From: Caballeronia sp. dw_276
GTDB lineage: Bacteria > Pseudomonadota > Gammaproteobacteria > Burkholderiales > Burkholderiaceae
DNA length: 64,000 nucleotides
Direction: 5' to 3'
NCBI RefSeq assembly: GCF_018449635.1
Contig: NZ_JAAVUV010000001.1
Span: 248,001 to 312,000, forward strand
Below the pieces are notes generated by a model. It saw only the letters and a list, made by a program, of their open reading frames with translations, made no database searches and was not told the DNA's origin. The position numbers and the translations under genes are program-made. Within the stretch, counting starts at the first letter, position 1; every line of letters begins with the position of its first letter. This document shows positions 56,846 to 64,000 of the stretch, one piece after another.

Positions 56846-57988
56846 ATGCCTAAAAGTCTGACTAAATTATGGCTGCGAGGCTTGAAACGCCTGGTTGCCA
56901 CGCAAATTGCGCCGCCGAAATCTCCCAAGCCGCGTACTGCAGCCCGGCCCACGAGCGCTAAGGCTGCGAAACCCGCGGCAAACCCAAGTCCGGCGGTCAA
57001 GCCGAGAACTTCGGTGAAGACGCAAGCCGTGCGCGAATCGCGGGTGCGGCCTCGCGCTTCGGCGTGGGCGACGGGGAAATGGACACGCTCGTTCCACTCG
57101 GCGCCCCCGGCTGCCGGCCGGTTTGTGAACCACCTGGCTTACGCCCTGTATTTGCCGGCCAACGCCGAGCCTACCGGCATGCCACTGCTGGTAATGATGC
57201 ACGGCTGCCAGCAATCCGCCGAGGACTTCGCACAGGGGACGCGGGTCAACTTGCTCGCGGACCGGTATGGATTCGCGGTTTTGTATCCGGAGCAGTCGAA
57301 AACAGCGCATGTTCACCGATGCTGGCACTGGTACGAGGGCTCGGGCGCTGGAGAGGCGGCTTCGGTTGTATCGCTGGTAAGGGAAATTGTCGGCCGTCAC
57401 GATCTGGATGCCGAGCGCGTCTATCTCGCCGGAATGTCGGCCGGCGCCGGGCTTGCGGCCGTGCTTGCGGTCAAATATCCATCTGTTTTCGCGGCGGTTG
57501 GCCTGCATTCGGGCGTGGTCTTCGGCGATGCCAATTCCGGCATTGATGCAATGGACGTCATGCGTCGAGGCTCGCGGAAGGATCCCGTAGCCTTGATCGA
57601 CGCCGCCGTCGACGTGGGCAGTTACCCCGGCATGCCGACCGTGATCGTGCACGGCGAGTTGGACTCCGTGGTGTCGAAGGTCAATGCTGAGCAGTTGACT
57701 TCGGAATTCCTGCGTCTGAACCGTTTCACCGACGCCAACGGCGCCTGGCAAAACGGCGAACGTCGCGAAGAAACGCAAGCTGACGGCGTGACGACGGATT
57801 ACTTGAAAAATGGCCGGCGCGTGATGCGCGTTTGTATCGTGCGCGGACTTGGCCACGCGTGGAGCGGTGGTGACGATACCGTGCCATTCCATTCGGCCAA
57901 GGGACCGGAGGCTTCAGCGATGCTCTGGGAGTTCTTCAAGCATCAACGCCGCGTGCAGTCGCCGGTTCGCGACGAAACGCTTGCTTAG
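56846..57988 (+). CDS. PHB-depolymerase-family esterase
   Basis: A 380-aa alpha/beta hydrolase of the extracellular-type PHB depolymerase/feruloyl esterase family. The lipase box is YLAGMSAGAG (Ser198), with the acid in VIVHGELDSVVSKVN and the His in GLGHAWSGGD. PLLVMMHGCQQSAEDFA forms the oxyanion region. The first 75 residues are a Lys/Pro/Ala-rich tail without a clear Sec signal, so it may act inside the cell on PHB granules or on other esters. A palindrome upstream suggests control by a repressor. Confidence 0.88.
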   Translation: MPKSLTKLWLRGLKRLVATQIAPPKSPKPRTAARPTSAKAAKPAANPSPAVKPRTSVKTQAVRESRVRPRASAWATGKWTRSFHSAPPAAGRFVNHLAYALYLPANAEPTGMPLLVMMHGCQQSAEDFAQGTRVNLLADRYGFAVLYPEQSKTAHVHRCWHWYEGSGAGEAASVVSLVREIVGRHDLDAERVYLAGMSAGAGLAAVLAVKYPSVFAAVGLHSGVVFGDANSGIDAMDVMRRGSRKDPVALIDAAVDVGSYPGMPTVIVHGELDSVVSKVNAEQLTSEFLRLNRFTDANGAWQNGERREETQADGVTTDYLKNGRRVMRVCIVRGLGHAWSGGDDTVPFHSAKGPEASAMLWEFFKHQRRVQSPVRDETLA

Positions 57989-58037
57989 GTCGAGTGTTGT
58001 AAAAAAGCCTTTTGCATCAATACGTTCTTTTGAACAC

Positions 58038-58066
58038 TTGCCCGTGACTAGGGATTACCCTATACT
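58038..58066 (+). promoter_or_regulatory. Promoter of the DUF3563 gene
   Basis: TTGCCC (58038-58043) and TATACT (58061-58066) are spaced by 17 bases, close to the sigma-70 consensus. Transcription would start near 58073. The first TAGGG/CCCTA palindrome fills the spacer. Confidence 0.6.
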
Positions 58067-58095
58067 TCGTTCAAGCACTAGGTAATTACCCTATA
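58047..58095 (+). repeat. Two tandem copies of an ACTAGG...TTACCCTATA site
   Basis: ACTAGGGATTACCCTATA at 58047-58064 and ACTAGGTAATTACCCTATA at 58077-58095 start 30 bp apart, about three helical turns. The first contains the near-palindrome TAGGG-ATTA-CCCTA. One copy overlaps the promoter spacer and -10, the other lies at about +5 to +23, a layout suited to a dimeric regulator. Confidence 0.65.
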
Positions 58096-58114
58096 TCACC
58101 AAGCGAGGTTCACC

Positions 58115-58288
58115 ATGTATCTGCTCAGCCGCCTCTTCCTGTTCCTGACGAAATCCGCCGACCAGCGTGACAAGGAGCGCAACGACGCTTATCTGGCCGA
58201 AGCCACTGACATTTACGACCTCGAATACCGCATGAAGAAACTGGATCGTCGTGCAACGACACGTCATCCTTCGTGGCTCGCGCAGTAA
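58115..58288 (+). CDS. DUF3563 family small protein, 57 aa
   Basis: A small soluble protein starting MYLLSRLFLFLTKSADQRDK, with GCGAGG about 7 bases upstream. The core KERNDAYLAEATDIYDLEYR with MKKLDRR is the DUF3563 pattern, a short helical family common in Burkholderiaceae and of unknown function. It has a good promoter, repeated operator-like sites and its own terminator, so it is a tightly controlled single gene. Confidence 0.85.
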   Translation: MYLLSRLFLFLTKSADQRDKERNDAYLAEATDIYDLEYRMKKLDRRATTRHPSWLAQ

Positions 58289-58353
58289 TTCAACGGCCGT
58301 AACGAAGTACAAGCAGGATTCGGTACGCCGAAAGCGGCGCTATTGAAGCAAAG

Positions 58354-58383
58354 AAATGCCGGCTCTAATGGCCGGCATTTTTG
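58354..58383 (+). terminator. Rho-independent terminator after the DUF3563 gene
   Basis: AAATGCCGGC (58354-58363) pairs perfectly with GCCGGCATTT (58371-58380) around a 7-base loop and is followed by more T residues. Confidence 0.85.
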
Positions 58384-58431
58384 CGTATTGCACCAGGACA
58401 CTCGAGGGCTTTCGCCCCCGTGGGCATTGCT

Positions 58432-58851
58432 TTAAACCAGCTTGACGCGGACGTCCACGTTACCGCGTGTGGCGTTCGAGTACGGGCAGACTTGGTGAGC
58501 GGTGTCGACCAGTGTTTGCGCTTCGGCTGCATCGAGTCCAGGCAGAGAAACCCGCAACTCGATATCCAGCGCGAAGCCGCCTTTATCATTCGGGCCGACG
58601 CCTACATCGGCCGAGACGGTCGTATCGGCAGGAATTGCCTTCTTTTGCTGACCGGCGACAAACTTCATTGCACTAAGAAAACAAGCCGAATAGCCGGCCG
58701 CGAAAAGCTGTTCCGGGTTCGTGCCGGCAGCGCCCGCGCCGCCCAATTCCTTCGGCGCGCTCAATTTCACATCCAGATTTTTGTCAGACGATACCGCCCG
58801 GCCGTCGCGGCCACCCGTGCTCGTTGCGTGTGCGGTGTAAAGGACGCTCAT
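58432..58851 (-). CDS. ohr: Organic hydroperoxide resistance protein Ohr
   Basis: A thiol peroxidase of 139 aa in the OsmC/Ohr family that reduces fatty-acid and other organic hydroperoxides in the cytoplasm using lipoylated partners. The two redox cysteines are Cys57 (GYSACFLSAM) and Cys122 (QVCPYSNATRG), and the Ohr-type GAGAAGTNPEQLFAAGY segment precedes the first. A promoter and palindromic operator lie upstream, and ohrR is the next gene upstream on the same strand. Confidence 0.97.
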   Translation of the reverse strand: MSVLYTAHATSTGGRDGRAVSSDKNLDVKLSAPKELGGAGAAGTNPEQLFAAGYSACFLSAMKFVAGQQKKAIPADTTVSADVGVGPNDKGGFALDIELRVSLPGLDAAEAQTLVDTAHQVCPYSNATRGNVDVRVKLV

Positions 58852-58922
58852 GATCTTCTCCTGTTCAATGGTTGCCGCTTGCGGCAGAAAGTGTCTTTGG
58901 GAATGCGCTCACCACGGGAATA

Positions 58923-58956
58923 AATATATCGCGCTAATCATTAGTGTGCAAACTAA
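58923..58956 (-). promoter_or_regulatory. ohr promoter with overlapping OhrR operator
   Basis: On the minus strand TTGCAC (58951-58946) and TATATT (58928-58923) are spaced by 17 bases. The -35 lies within a nearly perfect 16-bp palindrome at 58941-58956 (TTAGTGTGCAAACTAA), where only one base pair breaks the symmetry. Bound OhrR would cover the -35 box. Confidence 0.7.
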
Positions 58957-58994
58957 ATCGGCGTCAGACGCGATTGGTAATTTCTATCAATTTG

Positions 58995-59447
58995 TTAAGT
59001 TTCGTTGTGCTCCATCAGCGACCCACGCAGTTGGATGAGTTCGTCGCGTAGTTTCAGTAAGCGTTCAGCGTCGGATCCGGCAGCGCAGAAGATTTCGGCC
59101 GGGATGCCGCGGATGGCTTTTTTGATGGCGCGGCCGGCATCGGTCAGGTTGATGTGCACCTGCCGCTCGTCTTCCTTGCTGCGCATGCGCTGTACGAAAC
59201 CTTGGGCTTCGAGACGCTTGAGCAATGGCGTCATGGTGGCTGAATCGAGATTCAAGCGCTCGGCCATCTGCTTGACGGTCAGCGCGTCGCTTTCCCATAG
59301 CACGAGCATCGCCAGGTATTGCGGATAGGTCAGCCCGACCTTGTCCAGCAACGGTTTGTACGTTTTTGTCATCGCCAGCGACGTGGAGTAGAGCGCGAAG
59401 CAAAGTTGGGCGTCGAGCTCGAGCGGGATTTGCGGCGAAGAAGTCAT
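58995..59447 (-). CDS. ohrR: MarR-type peroxide sensor OhrR
   Basis: A 150-aa MarR-family repressor that releases DNA when its N-terminal cysteine is oxidised by organic peroxides. The sensing Cys16 lies in [16 protein letters not shown], as in known OhrR. The winged helix reads [20 protein letters not shown] and [20 protein letters not shown]. The ATG at 59447 fits the family N-terminus. It lies 143 bp upstream of ohr in the same direction and should control it and perhaps itself. Confidence 0.95.
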   Translation of the reverse strand: MTSSPQIPLELDAQLCFALYSTSLAMTKTYKPLLDKVGLTYPQYLAMLVLWESDALTVKQMAERLNLDSATMTPLLKRLEAQGFVQRMRSKEDERQVHINLTDAGRAIKKAIRGIPAEIFCAAGSDAERLLKLRDELIQLRGSLMEHNET

Positions 59448-59497
59448 GGCGATCGCATTCACTGCGCTAGGAACGATACGTAACGATACTGCACGCG

Positions 59498-59520
59498 AAT
59501 CGTTAGTGCACGAAGCAAAT
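59498..59520 (-). promoter_or_regulatory. Possible second OhrR site before ohrR
   Basis: AATCGTTAGTGCACGAAG and the next five bases match the ohr operator region (58936-58958) at 17 of 23 positions. The site lies 51 bp before the ohrR start. The second half-site is degenerate, so binding would be weaker. Confidence 0.4.
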
Positions 59521-59586
59521 GAAAAGGGCGAAAAAAATGCGCCAATGATCTCGGGGGTCATCGGCGCTTTATGCGTCTTCAGCGAA

Positions 59587-60408
59587 TCACGCCGTGGGTC
59601 CTGAAAGATCGGGGATATCGTCCGCCGGATCCTCTGATTGCAAGCCAAAACACCCGCGATAAGTCGCGTAAAACGAGCAATACAACGCGCTGGTGACCAG
59701 GATGGAGGCCGGCATCAGCACGGCGAGCGCCATTTCCTGCCCAACCCCGAGTACTTGCATCAACGCACTCAATCCAAACGATACCGCCAGCGCCACGCCA
59801 ATCCACAATGCCCCGTAAAGCACGAACGCCCCACGATTGCGCCAGCAGCCGACAAAGCTGAAAAACAGCGCCTTCGCCGGCGGCACGTCGTGCCAGGCCA
59901 CGAGAACCGGCGCGAACCAGAACAGCATGGCGACCGGGATATAGCAGGCCATTGCAACCAGCACTGCGAGCGGGTTGAAGCTTGCCGCGATGGTTTCGGG
60001 ATCGCCGGCGGGGCCGTTGCCGATCATCAGGTTGAGCAGCACGCCATCATCAACAAGCGCCGACAACGCGAACACAATGCCCATTGCAAGCACATACACC
60101 ACGCCGAGCACGAGCAACCGGCGCGCGACTATCTGCCCGTAAGACCGGAAGCCATCGACCAGCACGGTCGGCCAGACCGGCTTTTTCGCGATGGTATTGC
60201 GGCAAGCGGCCATGAATCCGACCGCGACGCCCGGTATCAGCAGCAGCGGCAGCACGGGACCAATCACCGGTAGCCGCGAAATCAGCGTCATGGCAAACAG
60301 ATACGCGAAGAACACCGTAAGAAACGCGAGCGGATTCCGGCGAAACAGCCAGATTCCCTGTCGGAACCACACATAACCGGTTTTAGCGGGGACTTCGATC
60401 AAATGCAT
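59587..60408 (-). CDS. BPSS1780-family membrane protein
   Basis: A 273-aa inner-membrane protein with about six hydrophobic segments, among them FLTVFFAYLFAMTLI, LLVLGVVYVLAMGIVFALSA, ALYCSFYATYRGCF and the central FNPLAVLVAMACYIPVAMLF. The start IEVPAKTGYVWFRQGIWLFR is typical of a conserved beta-proteobacterial family named after B. pseudomallei BPSS1780. Function is unknown. It begins 3 bp after the thrB stop, so it is co-transcribed with thrB. Confidence 0.82.
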   Translation of the reverse strand: MHLIEVPAKTGYVWFRQGIWLFRRNPLAFLTVFFAYLFAMTLISRLPVIGPVLPLLLIPGVAVGFMAACRNTIAKKPVWPTVLVDGFRSYGQIVARRLLVLGVVYVLAMGIVFALSALVDDGVLLNLMIGNGPAGDPETIAASFNPLAVLVAMACYIPVAMLFWFAPVLVAWHDVPPAKALFFSFVGCWRNRGAFVLYGALWIGVALAVSFGLSALMQVLGVGQEMALAVLMPASILVTSALYCSFYATYRGCFGLQSEDPADDIPDLSGPTA

Positions 60409-60411
60409 TGA

Positions 60412-61389
60412 TTAATTACCGTCAGCGGGAGGGGGCGCAGTTTTGATGCGCTCACGCAAAATGCGTTCGAAATGGCCAGGATCGTGCGGTTTCAGCATTT
60501 CGGCTTCGCGGGGCCGGTAGAAGTCGTAAAGACGCGATACCCAGAAACGCAAAGCGCCCGCACGCAGCATGTCGCTCCAATGGTGTTCTTCGGCCGGCGT
60601 GAATGGACGCACCGTTTGGTAGGCGCGCAGCAGCGCGTCCGTGCGCGCTGTATCCAGTGCGCCGGTTGCGAGGTCGACGCACCAGTCGTTCACGCAGACG
60701 GCGACATCGAACAGCCATTTGTCGTTGCCGGCGAAATAAAAGTCGAAAAAGCCACCGAGACGCGTTTCGTCCGCCGTGGGATGCGCGAACAGCACGTTGT
60801 CGCGAAACAGATCGCAATGGCAAGGGCCTTCCGGCATTGCCTTGTATTCAGCCGATGCAAAAAACGCCGACTGATGCGCGAGTTCGTTGTTGATCAGCGC
60901 CCGCTGGTCGCCGCTGAGATGCGGCAATACGGCCGGCACGTTTTCCTGCCACCACGCGAGGCTGCGCAGATTCGGCTGATACAGGGCGAAATCACGCCCC
61001 GCCAGGTGAAGCCGCGCCAACATGTGACCGACCTCGATGCAGTGAGCCGCCCCTGGCGACAATTCCGGCGCGCCATCGAGTTTCGTCACGACAGTCGCCG
61101 GCTTGCCGTTCAGCGTGCCAAACAACGCGCCGTCGCGACGTGGCATTGGATCGGGAACCGGCACCGCGTGCGACGCCAGATGGCGCATCAGATCGAGGTA
61201 AAACGGTAACTGGGTTGCCGTCAGATTTTCGAAGATGGTGAGAACATACGCGCCGCGCGTGGTCGTCAAAAAGAAGTTGCTGTTTTCGATGCCGGATGCG
61301 ATGCCACGGAAATCGATGACTTCGCCGAGTTCGTAGTTCTGGAGCCAGTCGGTGAGCTGGGAATCGGAGACAGCAGTGAATACGGCCAT
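60412..61389 (-). CDS. thrB: Homoserine kinase (APH-fold, type II)
   Basis: The 325-aa enzyme phosphorylates homoserine for threonine synthesis. It is the aminoglycoside-kinase-like ThrB found in beta- and gamma-proteobacteria, not the GHMP type. The N-lobe has [20 protein letters not shown]; the catalytic loop is [12 protein letters not shown] and the metal Asp is in [17 protein letters not shown]. The BPSS1780-type gene follows 3 bp later, and a DUF2782 gene lies upstream, the common beta-proteobacterial order. Confidence 0.95.
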   Translation of the reverse strand: MAVFTAVSDSQLTDWLQNYELGEVIDFRGIASGIENSNFFLTTTRGAYVLTIFENLTATQLPFYLDLMRHLASHAVPVPDPMPRRDGALFGTLNGKPATVVTKLDGAPELSPGAAHCIEVGHMLARLHLAGRDFALYQPNLRSLAWWQENVPAVLPHLSGDQRALINNELAHQSAFFASAEYKAMPEGPCHCDLFRDNVLFAHPTADETRLGGFFDFYFAGNDKWLFDVAVCVNDWCVDLATGALDTARTDALLRAYQTVRPFTPAEEHHWSDMLRAGALRFWVSRLYDFYRPREAEMLKPHDPGHFERILRERIKTAPPPADGN

Positions 61390-61502
61390 GCGGGAGTGCG
61401 TCGGTGAGGTTGGAAGGCGCGCAGACCGGCGTGCGGATCAGTGGCGGGGACAGCGGCGAACGCCGGGCAGCGGCTTGAGTACAGCCCGGCGGCCATGAAA
61501 GC

Positions 61503-61916
61503 TTAGTAGGTCAGATTCCACGAAGGCAGGCGCGTGCTCGCCTTGCCGTTGTCGCGCACGGTCGGCGACGTGTCGGCGGGCGCGCTCATCTGATAGCGCG
61601 TGCCGAAATTCGAGCGCACGTTGATCTCGACAGGCTTGCCTTTGTCGCGATATTCGGTGATTTCCGTGCCGTTCGTGCTGGTCTCGTGATAGCTCGGCAG
61701 GCGCGGCGGCGAAATCTCCACCTTCGAGCTGACTTCCGCTGCCGGGCGATTGATCGCCCTCAGGTCGGGCAGGCCGGCGTTCTCTTCGGGCGACATGACG
61801 TGCGCCGGAGCTGCATCCTTCGCGGCTGCCGATTGAGCGGGAAGGCTCTGCGCGTTTGCGCCGATGCTGGCTGCGGCCAGAACAGCCGCGATGGCGACAG
61901 ATTGAAGCGACTTCAT
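61503..61916 (-). CDS. DUF2782-type exported protein
   Basis: The ATG at 61916 has GGAG 8 bases upstream and gives 137 aa; a longer reading is possible but unsupported. A signal peptide (SVAIAAVLAAASIGANAQS) is cut near residue 22. The mature end GTEITEYRDKGKPVEINVRS fits the DUF2782 pattern of an acidic beta strand, EYR, a turn and an INV strand. Function is unknown; the family is usually next to thrB or polA. It is periplasmic by prediction. Confidence 0.8.
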   Translation of the reverse strand: MKSLQSVAIAAVLAAASIGANAQSLPAQSAAAKDAAPAHVMSPEENAGLPDLRAINRPAAEVSSKVEISPPRLPSYHETSTNGTEITEYRDKGKPVEINVRSNFGTRYQMSAPADTSPTVRDNGKASTRLPSWNLTY

Positions 61917-62129
61917 GATGTTTCTCCAGATGAGTCCCCGAATTTTAGCAAAACGCACCCGCTTGAGGGATGCTAAGGGACATTTGAATCGTCGCAAATG
62001 CCTTATTTTGCGCTGGTTTCAAATAAAGCATGGCGTTGTGCCCCGATGTGTTGAAGAAACGCATCGGCGGGAGGGGTGTTCATGGGCTCGTGGTTCTTCC
62101 GTGTTAATGTCGATTCATCACAAGAGCGC

Positions 62130-63671
62130 ATGAAGAACATGACAAACGATCGGACTCAATCCACCCATTCCACGCCCGCCAGCAACTTCCCCACGGAATC
62201 TTTCGATGACCCCGTGGCAGCGGTTGCACGGGTATCGGCCATTTACGAAGCCAATACCGGGTTCCTGCGCGACGCCTTCGCGCGTTACCGGAAAAACGAG
62301 CCGTTTTCGCATCGCGTGAGAGCGTGTTATCCGTTCGTGCGCGTGCGGACCGAGCTGAACACGCAGATCGATTCACGCCGTTCGTATGGGTTCGTCGCGG
62401 GGCCGGGGATCTTCGAGACCACGCTCACGCGGCCGGACATGTTCGGCGATTATTATCGCGAGCAATTGCGCCTGCTCGCCAAGAACCATCATGTCGGGAT
62501 TGAAGTCGGCGTGTCGGCGCAGCCCATTCCAATTCACTTCGCGTTTGCCGAAGGCATTCACCTGGAAGGCGACCTGGATCGCGACCGGCTGCTCGCCATG
62601 CGCAATATCTTCGATATGCCCGACCTCGCGCTGCTCGACGACCGCATCGTGAACGGCACGTATGAACCCGGTCCGGGCGAACCGCATCCGCTCGCGTTAT
62701 TTACGGCGGCGCGGGTGGATTTCTCGTTGCATCGGCTGAAGCATTACACCGCGACTTCGCCCACGCACACGCAGAACTACGTGCTTTATACGAACTACCA
62801 GTTTTATATCGATGAATTCGTGAAACTCGGCCGCAGGATCATGTCCAAGGCGGACGACGAGGACACGCGCAAGTACCGCAGCGAATACACATCGTTTGTG
62901 GAACCGGGCGACGTGATTACAGGCAACGAAAACCTTGCCGATCTGCAGGAAGAACCGCAAGGCGTGGCGCCCGCGCGCCTGCCGCAAATGCCCGCGTATC
63001 ACCTGAAACGCGCCGACGGCAGCGGCATCACGATGATCAACATCGGCGTGGGGCCATCGAATGCCAAGACGATCACGGACCACATCGCCGTGCTGCGTCC
63101 GCACGCGTGGATCATGCTCGGGCATTGCGCCGGGTTACGAAATACGCAGCGCCTCGGCGACTACGTGCTCGCGCACGGTTATGTGCGCGAAGACCACGTA
63201 CTTGATGCCGACTTGCCGCTCTGGATTCCGATTCCCGCACTGGCCGAGGTCCAGGTCGCGCTGGAAAAAGCCGTCGCGCAGGTAACCAAGCTCGAAGGCG
63301 TGGACCTGAAGCACGTGATGCGTACCGGAACCGTTGCGAGCGTGGATAACCGCAACTGGGAATTGCGCGATCACCGCGAGCCGGTACAGCGTTTATCGCA
63401 GAGCCGCGCGATTGCACTCGACATGGAAAGTGCGACCATCGCCGCGAACGGGTTCAGGTTTCGCGTGCCATACGGAACGCTGCTTTGCGTCTCCGATAAA
63501 CCTCTGCACGGCGAACTGAAGCTGCCCGGCATGGCGGATCAGTTTTATCGCGCGCAAGTGGATCAGCATTTGCAGATCGGCGTGATGGCAATGGAATTGC
63601 TGCGCATGAACGGCCTATCGAAACTGCATAGCCGCAAGTTGCGCGGGTTCGCTGAAGTGGCGTTCCAGTGA
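62130..63671 (+). CDS. amn: AMP nucleosidase
   Basis: Amn splits AMP into adenine and ribose 5-phosphate. The product is 513 aa from 62130. The N-terminal regulatory part has SYGFVAGPGIFETTLTRPDM; the phosphorylase-like core has TMINIGVGPSNAKTITDHIA, VLRPHAWIMLGHCAGLR, TGTVASVDNRNWELR and ALDMESATIAANGFRFRVPY, all close to E. coli Amn. The start is open: ATG at 62082 has the best ribosome site (GGGAGG, 7 bases upstream) and would add 16 residues, and 62139 is also possible. A bidirectional terminator follows. Confidence 0.95.
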   Translation: MKNMTNDRTQSTHSTPASNFPTESFDDPVAAVARVSAIYEANTGFLRDAFARYRKNEPFSHRVRACYPFVRVRTELNTQIDSRRSYGFVAGPGIFETTLTRPDMFGDYYREQLRLLAKNHHVGIEVGVSAQPIPIHFAFAEGIHLEGDLDRDRLLAMRNIFDMPDLALLDDRIVNGTYEPGPGEPHPLALFTAARVDFSLHRLKHYTATSPTHTQNYVLYTNYQFYIDEFVKLGRRIMSKADDEDTRKYRSEYTSFVEPGDVITGNENLADLQEEPQGVAPARLPQMPAYHLKRADGSGITMINIGVGPSNAKTITDHIAVLRPHAWIMLGHCAGLRNTQRLGDYVLAHGYVREDHVLDADLPLWIPIPALAEVQVALEKAVAQVTKLEGVDLKHVMRTGTVASVDNRNWELRDHREPVQRLSQSRAIALDMESATIAANGFRFRVPYGTLLCVSDKPLHGELKLPGMADQFYRAQVDQHLQIGVMAMELLRMNGLSKLHSRKLRGFAEVAFQ

Positions 63672-63674
63672 GGC

Positions 63675-63702
63675 AAAAAGCGGCTCCGGAAGGAGCCGCT
63701 TT
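63675..63702. terminator. Bidirectional terminator between amn and the LOG gene
   Basis: AAAGCGGCTCC (63677-63687) and GGAGCCGCTTT (63692-63702) form an 11-bp stem with a GGAA tetraloop. AAAAA on the left gives a five-T run on the minus strand, so it best terminates the leftward gene and probably serves amn as well. Confidence 0.8.
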
Positions 63703-63717
63703 CGATCTACCAAGCCA

Positions 63718-64000
63718 TCAAAGATAGAACATCCGGTCTTCGTCGGACTTGCCTTCGGCGGGCTGTTCTTCCGCAGTTTCACGGTCTTCGTAGAATTGCA
63801 GCACCGCTTCGAGCACCTGGTCCGGATCATCGATGACCTGCATCAGATCCAGGTCCTTCTCGCTGATCACGCCGGTCGGAACCAGCGTATTGCGGAACCA
63901 CGAGAGCAGGCCTTCCCAGAACTCGGCGCCCACCAGCACGATGGGAACATGCCGCGATTTCTTCGTCTGGATCAGCGTCAGCACTTCGGCCATTTCGTCG
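63718..64000 (-). CDS. LOG-family Rossmann protein, C-terminal end (partial)
   Basis: The gene enters from beyond the right edge and only its last 93 codons are seen, beginning DEMAEVLTLIQTKK. This is the part just after the PGGxGTxxE motif of LOG/TIGR00730 proteins, once called lysine decarboxylase-like, with HVPIVLVGAEFWEGLLSWFR and the acidic tail. Relatives release cytokinin-like bases from nucleotides or act as nucleotide 5'-monophosphate nucleosidases (PpnN). The catalytic motif itself is outside the window. Confidence 0.85.
   Translation of the reverse strand, partial: DEMAEVLTLIQTKKSRHVPIVLVGAEFWEGLLSWFRNTLVPTGVISEKDLDLMQVIDDPDQVLEAVLQFYEDRETAEEQPAEGKSDEDRMFYL

Noticed and set aside
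1..64000. CRISPR arrays, tRNA or rRNA genes, prophage or replication origin
   Set aside because: No regularly spaced direct repeats, cloverleaf-like or rRNA-like stretches, integrase or phage structural genes were noticed on reading the window.

Overview
The window looks like a piece of a Burkholderiaceae replicon (Burkholderia, Paraburkholderia or Caballeronia type). The GC content and codon use fit, and so does the gene order asd-fimV-truA-trpF-trpB-methylase-trpA-accD-folC-dedD-cvpA-purF-metZ, which from memory of that family usually lies on the second chromosome. No tRNA, rRNA, CRISPR array, transposase or prophage gene was seen. All calls are from reading the sequence; no database search was run.

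Region 1 (1-17.3 kb, almost all plus strand) is a conserved biosynthetic block: the 3' end of asd, a FimV-type LysM protein, truA, trpF, trpB, an orphan DNA amino-methyltransferase inside the trp genes, trpA, accD, folC, a SPOR protein, cvpA, purF and metZ. It ends with an FKBP isomerase on the minus strand, an orphan histidine kinase and a CNNM/CorC-type membrane protein.

Region 2 (17.3-38.6 kb, all minus strand) is a glycogen/trehalose island transcribed glgA, glgE, treS-mak fusion, glgB, glgX, treZ, malQ, treY. Together these genes can cycle trehalose to maltose, maltose 1-phosphate and branched alpha-glucan, then back to trehalose through TreY/TreZ. GlgE carries an extra N-terminal glycosidase-like module. 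The glgB-glgX gap is filled by a 721-bp imperfect inverted repeat made of smaller hairpins.

Region 3 (39-49.3 kb) is accessory. It holds a DUF1345 membrane protein, a three-subunit FAD glucose/polyol dehydrogenase with a Tat-exported small subunit and triheme cytochrome c, a PP2A-like phosphatase, a topoisomerase IB and a RES/Xre toxin-antitoxin pair with a palindromic operator. Next come two unknown small genes behind a textbook LexA box, an SDR and a 52-aa DUF3309 protein.

Region 4 (49.6-64 kb) holds a PiT phosphate transporter beside a CHAD protein, modE facing modABC with a ModE box, a PAP2 phosphatase and a PHB-depolymerase-type esterase behind a perfect palindrome. A DUF3563 gene follows, behind repeated TAGGG/CCCTA sites. 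The rest is ohrR-ohr with a clear operator-promoter, a BPSS1780-type membrane protein, thrB, a DUF2782 protein, amn, and the 3' end of a LOG-family gene cut by the window edge.
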